A stretch of DNA of 64,000 nucleotides from NCBI GenBank assembly GCA_029008095.1, contig JAQXJB010000026.1, positions 25,880 to 89,879 of the forward strand, given 5' to 3'. Positions 57,291 through 64,000 of this stretch are shown here, one piece after another; positions within the stretch are counted from its first letter, which is position 1; each line of letters opens with the position of its first letter. Source of the DNA: Clostridiales bacterium (lineage in GTDB: Bacteria; Bacillota; Clostridia; Oscillospirales; Oscillospiraceae). The notes under the pieces are model-generated. The model saw nothing but the letters and a program-made list of their open reading frames with translations. It was not told where the DNA came from and searched no databases. The position numbers and the translations under genes are program-made.

Positions 57291-59192
57291 TTATATTTCA
57301 GCAAGCCATTCCTCGGAAGCTGCATCGCTGGGCATTCTCCAATCACCTCTCGGAGACAGCGTTACCGAACCGACCTTTGGACCATCCGGCAAGCAGGAAC
57401 GCTTGAACTGCTGAGCAAAAAATCTTCTGATAAAAATTTTCAGCCATGCTTTTATCACATCCGGCTCAAACATATCAGCAAATGCTTTTTCCGCCATAAA
57501 CAAAATCTTTTTCGGAGAAAAACCAAAACGAACCAAATAGTAAAGGAAAAAATCATGCAGATCATAAGGCCCGACAATATTTTCGGTTTTCTGCGAAATA
57601 TCGCCGTTATCCGGCGGCAGCAGCTCCGGACTTACCGGTGTGTCAAGAATGTTTTGCAGGGTTTCCGCAAGCCCCTCTTCACCTGCTGTGTCAGCCGCGA
57701 ATTTAACTATATGGCGGATAAGCGTTTTGGGAATAGATGCGTTCACGCCATACATCGACATATGGTCGCCGTTATATGTCGCCCATCCCAGAGCAAGCTC
57801 TGAAAGATCGCCGGTACCAATGACCATACCGCCGGTCTGGTTGGAAATATCCATTAAGACCTGCGTGCGTTCTCTTGCCTGCGCGTTTTCAAAGGTAACA
57901 TCGTAATTATCCTCGGCCTGGCCAATATCACGGAAATGAACCTTAACGGCTTCGGAGATGTTAACTGTTCTGAGCGTTACGCCGAGGTGCTCGCAAAGCA
58001 TTTCCGCGTTGGATTTAGTGCGCGCAGTTGTACCGAAGCAAGGCATGGTTACTGCTACAATATCCTTTCTGGAGCGCTTGCACATATCAAACGCTTTGAC
58101 CGCCACGAGAAGCGCCAGGGTTGAATCAAGCCCGCCGGAAACACCAATCACGGCAGTTTTTGTATGAGTATGCTCAAGGCGCTTTTTAAGCCCTATGGCC
58201 TGCATTGTAAGAATCTCGTTGCAGACCTCTTCCCTTTTTTCTTCAGCTTGAGGTACAAAGGGATATTTGTCTATTGTTCTATCAAATTTATTATCTGTGG
58301 AAGCAAATGTAAAGCTTATAAGCTTATATTCCGCATCGGGTTCCGAATAACTGGTATTGGCTCTTGCACGCTCATAAATCAGCCGCTCAACATCAATATC
58401 GGCGCTCTGCTGAGAATTTTCAAAGAGCTTGCTTTCGGCAAGTACTCTTCCGTTTTCGCAGATGATAGAGTGGCCGGAAAAGACCATATCCTGAGTGGAC
58501 TCCCCTTCACCTGCTCCGGCATAGATATACGCGCAGGAGAGCTTTGCAGACTGCACACTGACAAGGGAGCGGCGATAGGCCGCCTTGCCGATGGTTTCGT
58601 CACCGGCGGAAAGGTTTATAATCACGTTCGCGCCATTTTTCGCATGAACCACCGAGGGATTGTCCGCGACCCATAGATCCTCGCATATCTCAACGCCGAT
58701 CACAAGACCCGGAATATTGGAACAGGAGAAAAGCAGCTTGCAGCCAAAAGGAACCTCTCTGCCTCCAATCGTGGCAGTCATATTGCGCTCCAATGCGGGA
58801 GTAAAATATCGTCCCTCATAAAACTCCGCATAATTCGGAACATGTGTTTTAGGGATGATGCCAAGAATTTCGCCGTTAAAAACAACGGCTGCGCAGTTAT
58901 ATATTTTCCCACTATACAGATAAGGAAAGCCGATTGCTACCAGTATATCCTTACTCCGGCTGGCTTCCGCCACTTCAAGCACAGAGCGCTCCGCTGCCTT
59001 AAGCAGCACAGTCTGATAGAACAAATCTCCGCAAGTATACCCGGTAACACTTAGCTCGGGGAAGCAAAGCACCTTTACTCCCTTTTCGGACGCTTCATTT
59101 ATTGCCGCAATTATTCTTTTGGTATTGTCTTTGCAATCGGCCACTGTTACTTCTGTAACCGCCGTGCCTACCTTTACAAATCCATAGTTCAT
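57291..59192 (-). CDS. nadE: Glutamine-dependent NAD+ synthetase
   Basis: N-terminal nitrilase domain (CFPELSVTGYTCGDLFYQ), C-terminal VIGVSGGLDSTLALLV, GTGDLSELALGWATYNGDHMSMYGVNASIPKTLIR. Confidence 0.97.
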   Translation of the reverse strand: MNYGFVKVGTAVTEVTVADCKDNTKRIIAAINEASEKGVKVLCFPELSVTGYTCGDLFYQTVLLKAAERSVLEVAEASRSKDILVAIGFPYLYSGKIYNCAAVVFNGEILGIIPKTHVPNYAEFYEGRYFTPALERNMTATIGGREVPFGCKLLFSCSNIPGLVIGVEICEDLWVADNPSVVHAKNGANVIINLSAGDETIGKAAYRRSLVSVQSAKLSCAYIYAGAGEGESTQDMVFSGHSIICENGRVLAESKLFENSQQSADIDVERLIYERARANTSYSEPDAEYKLISFTFASTDNKFDRTIDKYPFVPQAEEKREEVCNEILTMQAIGLKKRLEHTHTKTAVIGVSGGLDSTLALLVAVKAFDMCKRSRKDIVAVTMPCFGTTARTKSNAEMLCEHLGVTLRTVNISEAVKVHFRDIGQAEDNYDVTFENAQARERTQVLMDISNQTGGMVIGTGDLSELALGWATYNGDHMSMYGVNASIPKTLIRHIVKFAADTAGEEGLAETLQNILDTPVSPELLPPDNGDISQKTENIVGPYDLHDFFLYYLVRFGFSPKKILFMAEKAFADMFEPDVIKAWLKIFIRRFFAQQFKRSCLPDGPKVGSVTLSPRGDWRMPSDAASEEWLAEI

Positions 59193-59227
59193 AGCTTGTA
59201 CCTCACAATTCAGTGGGTTTTCAAAAA

Positions 59228-59268
59228 ATGAGGTATCCTGAAGGACACCTCATTTTTACTTTTATATA
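59228..59268. terminator. Intrinsic terminator
   Basis: AAAAATGAGGT-ATCCTGAAGGAC-ACCTCATTTTT. Confidence 0.8.
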
Positions 59269-59317
59269 CTTATTTTACCAAGTATGCTGAATAAAATCAA
59301 CAGTTTGCTGATGAATA

Positions 59318-61414
59318 TCAAACCTCAAACATAAGATCGCCGTATGTGGGAACAGGCCATTCTTTCTTATCGACTATGAGCTCAAGCTCGTCAACAGGAG
59401 CTCTTAGCTGGGCCATATCAGGAACGATTATATCATGGAATGCATTGGCCATCTCACAAACATCATGTATTCTCGTAACCTTTTCTACATCTGCTATCAG
59501 CTTCTTCAGAGCTTCCTTGGTTCTCTTGAGCAGGACTGTGCAATCATTCAGAAGCTCCTGCTGCACGCTGGAATCGCCTCCCACAGCATTAACAGCGGCG
59601 ATGGACTGCGCCAGCTTGGTGGTATAAGTTACTCCCGCGGGTACATAGTGCTTGCCGGCCATATGTATCATGGTCTGGGCTTCAATATTTATGGACTTAG
59701 AATAGGTCTCATACATGATTTCCGCGCGTGATTCCAGCTCAGAGCGAGTATAGATATTGAATTTTTCAAAAAGCTTAACAGCCTTTTCAGTGGTAAGCGC
59801 GGGTACGGTATCAACCATAAATCTAAGGTTCGGCAGGCCACGCTTTGCAGCCTCCTTGACCCACTCCTCTGAGTATCCATTTCCGTTAAAAATGATACGC
59901 TGATGTTCGGTCATATATTTGGCTATGAGCTTTTTCACATCGGCGTCAAAGTCGCCGGACTTCTCAAGGATGTCGGCAGCTTCGCAGAAAGCTTCGGCGA
60001 CAACGGCATGGAGAGTTGTATTGGCAGAGGCGATAGAATCAGAAGAACCTACCATTCTGAACTCAAATTTATTGCCTGTAAAGGCAAACGGCGACGTTCT
60101 GTTTCTGTCGGTGGCGTCTTTGTTGAGTACTGGAAGGAAGGAAACACCTGTATTGAGGGTTCCGCCCTTCTTTGCCACGCCGGCAGTTCCGTTCTTGACT
60201 ATCTGTTCGACAATATCCTCAAGCTGGTCTCCGAGAAACATGGAGATGATGGCAGGCGGGGCCTCATCGGCTCCAAGACGGTGGTCGTTTCCGACATTTG
60301 CGGCAGACTGTCTGAGAAGGTCTGCGTGAGTATCTACAGCCTTCATGATGCAGGCCAATATGAGAAGAAAACGGAGGTTTTTGCTGGGTTCTTCACCCGG
60401 ATCAAGAAGGTTCTCGCCGGTATCCGTACCGATAGACCAGTTGTTATGTTTACCGCTGCCGTTTACCCCTGCGTAGGGCTTTTCGTGCAGCAGACAGACC
60501 AGACCATGTCTTGTGGCAACGCGCTTCATTGTTTCCATAGCGAGCTGATTGTTATCCACAGCAATGTTTGCCGTGGTATATATGGGGGCCATCTCGTGCT
60601 GCGCGGGAGCTACCTCGTTGTGCTGCGTGGTAGCTGTAATTCCCATTTTCCAAAGCTCAGTGTTCAGATCCTTCATATAGGCGCCGACGCGCTCACGAAT
60701 AGAGCCGAAATACTGGTCTTCAAGCTCCTGACCCTTGGGAGCGGGAGCGCCGAAGAGCGTACGACCGGTATAAATAAGGTCTCTTCTCTTGAGGTATTTT
60801 TCCCGGTCTACCAGAAAATACTCCTGCTCAGGGCCGACAGACGCAATTACTTTGTTGGCGGTAGTATCACCGAAAAGGCGAACTATACGCATGGCCTGCT
60901 GGCTGATAGCTTCCATAGAGCGAAGAAGCGGGGTCTTTTTGTCCAGCGCCTCACCGGTATAAGACACAAAAACCGTGGGAATGCAGAGAATAACGCCGGC
61001 AGCCTGCTCTTTAACAAAGGCCGGAGAGGTTATGTCCCAAGCGGTGTAGCCTCTTGCGTAGTGAGTGGCGCGCAGTCCTCCGGACGGAAATGATGAAGCG
61101 TCGGGCTCACCCATGATAAGCTGCTTTCCGGAAAGCTGCAGCAGGGTCTTCCCTTCCTCGGGCACGGTAATAAACGCATCATGTTTTTCGGCTGTGATAC
61201 CTGTAAGAGGTTGGAACCAATGAGAATAGTGCGTTGCGCCTTTTTCCACTGCCCAATCCTTCATTGCCGCGGCAACTACATCCGCCGAAGCCATACTGAT
61301 TTGGCCGCCATTTTTCATAACGTCCATAACTTCGGCAAAAACCTTTTTAGGAAGGCGTTCTTTCATTATGGATTCGCTGAATACGTTGGAACCGAAAATT
61401 TCAGATACGTTCAT
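59318..61414 (-). CDS. glnN: Glutamine synthetase type III
   Basis: THYSHWFQPLTGITAEKHDAF, VGPEQEYFLVDREKY, HNEVAPAQHEMAPIYTTANIAVDNNQL, KPYAGVNGSGKHNNWSI. Confidence 0.97.
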   Translation of the reverse strand: MNVSEIFGSNVFSESIMKERLPKKVFAEVMDVMKNGGQISMASADVVAAAMKDWAVEKGATHYSHWFQPLTGITAEKHDAFITVPEEGKTLLQLSGKQLIMGEPDASSFPSGGLRATHYARGYTAWDITSPAFVKEQAAGVILCIPTVFVSYTGEALDKKTPLLRSMEAISQQAMRIVRLFGDTTANKVIASVGPEQEYFLVDREKYLKRRDLIYTGRTLFGAPAPKGQELEDQYFGSIRERVGAYMKDLNTELWKMGITATTQHNEVAPAQHEMAPIYTTANIAVDNNQLAMETMKRVATRHGLVCLLHEKPYAGVNGSGKHNNWSIGTDTGENLLDPGEEPSKNLRFLLILACIMKAVDTHADLLRQSAANVGNDHRLGADEAPPAIISMFLGDQLEDIVEQIVKNGTAGVAKKGGTLNTGVSFLPVLNKDATDRNRTSPFAFTGNKFEFRMVGSSDSIASANTTLHAVVAEAFCEAADILEKSGDFDADVKKLIAKYMTEHQRIIFNGNGYSEEWVKEAAKRGLPNLRFMVDTVPALTTEKAVKLFEKFNIYTRSELESRAEIMYETYSKSINIEAQTMIHMAGKHYVPAGVTYTTKLAQSIAAVNAVGGDSSVQQELLNDCTVLLKRTKEALKKLIADVEKVTRIHDVCEMANAFHDIIVPDMAQLRAPVDELELIVDKKEWPVPTYGDLMFEV

Positions 61415-61456
61415 CTCTCCAACCCTTTCTAAGGAAGATTAAATAATTTTGTGCAG

Positions 61457-62695
61457 TTAAAATTTCAATGTGGCGAAGTAGTCCTCGGGAGTTTCCGCCC
61501 GGCGGATCATCACTACTTCACCATCTTCCTTGAGCAGCAGCTCTTTGGATTTAAGCTTGCCATTGTAGTTATAGCCCATTGCGTAGCCATGAGCTCCGGT
61601 ATCATGGATGATAATATAGTCGCCTATATCTATCTTGGGCAACTGACGGTTAATTGCAAACTTATCATTATTCTCGCAAAGCGAACCTGTGATATCATAT
61701 ACATGATCCGCCGGAGCGGTTTCCTTGCCGGACACCGTTATATGGTGATACGCGCCGTACATTGCGGGACGCATAAGATCAACGGCGCAGGAATCAAGAC
61801 CGATATATTCCTTATGGATATGCTTTTCGTGGATAGCAGTGGAAACAAGGCAGCCATAAGGTCCGAGCATGTATCGTCCCAGCTCACAGTAAATGGCTAC
61901 ATCGCCCATGCCGGCAGGTACGAGAATCTCTTCAAATTTTTGTCTCACACCCTCACCGATAGCAAAAATGTCATTTGCTTTTTCATTGGGACGGTACGGA
62001 ATGCCGATACCGCCGGAGAGGTTTATAAAGGTTATGTTCGCGCCAGTCTCTTCCTTGAGCTCTGCCGCAGTCTGGAAAAGAACCGCTGCCAGAGCGGGAT
62101 AGTAATCATCGGAAAGCACATTGCTTGCAAGGAAGGCATGAATTCCGAATTCCTTTGCCCCCTTTTCTTTAAGCTTCTTAAACGCCTCGGTCATTTGGGC
62201 GCGGGTCATGCCGTACTTAGCTTCGCCGGGATTATCCATAAACTGATTGTCGATGGAAAAAGTACCGCCGGGATTATAGCGGCAGCATATCTTTTCCGGT
62301 ATTCCGCAGATGTTTTCAAGAAATTCAATGTGTGTGATATCATCAAGATTTATCTGTGCTCCAAGCTCAGCGGCCTTCTTGAACTCAGCGGCAGGGGTTG
62401 CGTTGGAGGAAAACATGATATCGTTCCCCCGGCAGCCGCACATCTCTGCCATCAACAGTTCAGTATAAGAAGAACAGTCCACTCCGCATCCCTCTTCCAT
62501 GAGTATCTTGATAATAGAGGGATTAGGCGTTGCTTTCACGGCGAAATATTCTTTAAACCCTTTATTCCATGCAAACGCTTTATAAAGGTTGCGGGCATTT
62601 TCCCGTATTCCCTTCTCGTCATAAAGATGGTAGGGCGTTGAATAGTTTTTGGAAATTTCTACAAGTTTTTCATGGGTCACAAAAGGAAGCTTCAT
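61457..62695 (-). CDS. Diaminopimelate decarboxylase-like PLP enzyme
   Basis: TPYHLYDEKGIRENARNLYKAF...EYFAVKATPNPSIIKILMEEGCGVDCSSYTEL; alanine-racemase-fold group IV decarboxylase. Confidence 0.85.
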   Translation of the reverse strand: MKLPFVTHEKLVEISKNYSTPYHLYDEKGIRENARNLYKAFAWNKGFKEYFAVKATPNPSIIKILMEEGCGVDCSSYTELLMAEMCGCRGNDIMFSSNATPAAEFKKAAELGAQINLDDITHIEFLENICGIPEKICCRYNPGGTFSIDNQFMDNPGEAKYGMTRAQMTEAFKKLKEKGAKEFGIHAFLASNVLSDDYYPALAAVLFQTAAELKEETGANITFINLSGGIGIPYRPNEKANDIFAIGEGVRQKFEEILVPAGMGDVAIYCELGRYMLGPYGCLVSTAIHEKHIHKEYIGLDSCAVDLMRPAMYGAYHHITVSGKETAPADHVYDITGSLCENNDKFAINRQLPKIDIGDYIIIHDTGAHGYAMGYNYNGKLKSKELLLKEDGEVVMIRRAETPEDYFATLKF

Positions 62696-62741
62696 CTTTA
62701 TATCCTCCAAGGATTTATTGATTGCGTGATTAATAGTCTAA

Positions 62742-62770
62742 AGTATAATACTTTTTATTCGGTTTGTCGA
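62742..62770 (-). promoter_or_regulatory. Putative sigma-A promoter (TCGACA-17-TATACT)
   Basis: Reverse strand TCGACA-AACCGAATAAAAAGTAT-TATACT upstream of the decarboxylase. Confidence 0.5.
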
Positions 62771-63025
62771 TGAATTTTTTCAATAAATGTACCGATTTAA
62801 AGCGCATAAGTTTTGGTTACTGCTTACATCATAGCCAGCCTTCGCAAGTCGGGCGGATCGAATCCAACAGGCTCGCCCCTGAAACGCTTCCTTTCAAAGC
62901 CGAAAAAACACGCAGTGAGGTTCCTGATGCTGCGGTGTGAAAAATCAACCATACTTTTTCACTATTCACTTTTACCTATTACCTTCCAAATCCCTGAGCT
63001 TTTTGTGAAGAGCGAAAAGTTAAGA

Positions 63026-63067
63026 GGTAAAAAATAATCCCCTAGGATAAATCCTCGGGGATTTGGC
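63026..63067 (-). terminator. Intrinsic terminator-like hairpin
   Basis: Reverse strand AATCCCCGAGGATTTATCCTAGGGGATTATTTTTT. Confidence 0.65.
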
Positions 63068-63216
63068 TGTTATGGTCTTAAAAGATGCTTCGCAAAGATC
63101 TCAGCAAACCGGAAATCATCTGTGATTATCGTCAGATAATCAAATCCTTATATCGGGGATAATGAAATACAACCACATCATGTTCGCACTTCCCGACTTT
63201 TTGATTTGCCGCTATT

Positions 63217-63732
63217 TTATTCCTTTATTTCCTCGTCTTTCGTCTTTTTCTCCGTCAACAGCTTCTCGATTTGCAACTGCTTGGCAAGGATTGCGTTCAC
63301 CTTATCGTAAAGATCCTCAATCATGATCTCGGTTTTCAGGTTGACCTTATAATCGTTTTCCGCACGGTTGCGGTCTTTTTCCTCCTGCCGGTTCTGACTC
63401 ATCATAATCAGCGGTGCCTGAATGGCTGCCACACAGGACAAGACAAGGTTCAGAAGAATAAACGGATATGGGTCAAACGCCTTTGCCGCAAGAATTGCGT
63501 TGACGACCATCCACAGGATCAGCACGCCTGCAAATGAAAATATAAAAGCCCAGCTACCCGCAAATTTTGCAATGGTGTCAGCTGCCCGCTGCCCGAGCGT
63601 GTATTTTTCCTTCTCTTTTTTGGGGCTGACGGAAATTTTACTGTCCGACAAAAGATTCAGAACTTCCTCATCTGTCATATCTTGTCGGATTTCATTCAGT
63701 ACTTCCTGCAATAATTTTCTGTTTTCTTTCAT
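63217..63732 (-). CDS. DUF1003 family membrane protein
   Basis: LGQRAADTIAKFAGSWAFIFSFAGVLILWMVVNAILAAKAFDPYPFILLNLVLSCVAAIQAPLIMMSQNRQEEKDRNRAENDYKVNLKTE. Confidence 0.95.
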   Translation of the reverse strand: MKENRKLLQEVLNEIRQDMTDEEVLNLLSDSKISVSPKKEKEKYTLGQRAADTIAKFAGSWAFIFSFAGVLILWMVVNAILAAKAFDPYPFILLNLVLSCVAAIQAPLIMMSQNRQEEKDRNRAENDYKVNLKTEIMIEDLYDKVNAILAKQLQIEKLLTEKKTKDEEIKE

Positions 63733-63759
63733 GATTTCTTCCCCTTATTCAATAAATTG

Positions 63760-64000
63760 TTATTCATCATCCGTTTGCGGCATTGTCCGCAAAAAGAATT
63801 CCGCGCCTTCATTTTGAAACAGCAGAAGCGCAACTCCGAACAGCAGCTCGGCGTGACTTTTCGGATCGTCCAGCGGGATCAGGAAGTCATCCCGGATTCT
63901 TTCGATACGGTACAGAACTGTGTTGCGGTGGGTAAACAATGCGTCGCAGGTCTTTTTGAGCGAGCGGCTGTAAATCAGATAAAGGTACAGTGTTTCACAG
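63760..64000 (-). CDS. PucR/CdaR-type helix-turn-helix regulator, C-terminal part
   Basis: Reverse strand reads ...CETLYLYLIYSRSLKKTCDALFTHRNTVLYRIERIRDDFLIPLDDPKSHAELLFGVALLLF..., typical PucR C-terminal HTH; continues past window. Confidence 0.85.
   Translation of the reverse strand, partial: CETLYLYLIYSRSLKKTCDALFTHRNTVLYRIERIRDDFLIPLDDPKSHAELLFGVALLLFQNEGAEFFLRTMPQTDDE

Noticed and set aside
59903-61093. 396-aa plus-strand ORF opposite glnN
   Set aside because: Shadow ORF of a highly conserved glutamine synthetase gene.
62813-63037. 74-aa ORF MVTAYIIASLRKSGGSNPTGSPLKRF...
   Set aside because: Looks like a spurious translation through a tRNA T-arm-like/palindromic segment rather than a real gene; no RBS.
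1-64000. CRISPR arrays, complete tRNA or rRNA genes, prophage or known defence systems
   Set aside because: No regularly spaced direct repeats, no complete cloverleaf, rRNA segment, cas, integrase, transposase or phage structural genes were seen.

Overview
The window is about 64 kb of a low-to-mid-GC Firmicute-type (Clostridia-like, inferred) chromosome. It is mostly densely packed housekeeping genes. In order it holds: purE (partial), an amidohydrolase, a dgt-dnaG-rpoD block, two tandem divergent MutS-like ATPases followed by SPFH and YlmH-like genes, a cytidylate-kinase-like gene, an O-antigen-ligase-like gene, a two-component system divergent from a fused ABC transporter, an SDR, a URO-D/MtaA-like methyltransferase, an alanyl-tRNA editing protein, and a TM1266-like regulator with an NMT1/THI5-type ABC transporter. 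These are followed by infC-rpmI-rplT, a UgtP-like glycosyltransferase, murC, rnfCDGEAB, ilvBN, DegV, two U32 peptidases, pepF, an SLH protein, pyrC-K-D-F-B-I, DUF421, cwlD, radA, a purine nucleoside phosphorylase, nadE, type III glutamine synthetase, a DAP-decarboxylase-like gene, DUF1003 and a PucR-like regulator (partial). The most unusual signals are: (1) a two-copy structured repeat of about 135 nt (26327 and 52111), in which an internal segment covaries with sequence immediately 3' of the element and can form two mutually exclusive helices in both copies, with one copy abutting a truncated, frameshifted tocopherol-cyclase-like pseudogene; (2) an orphan riboswitch-like leader (consensus promoter, structured 5' UTR, intrinsic terminator) upstream of the TM1266-like/ABC operon; (3) a tandem pair of MutS-like ATPases with Asn in place of the usual Walker B Asp. 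All calls come from reading the sequence; no database search was run.
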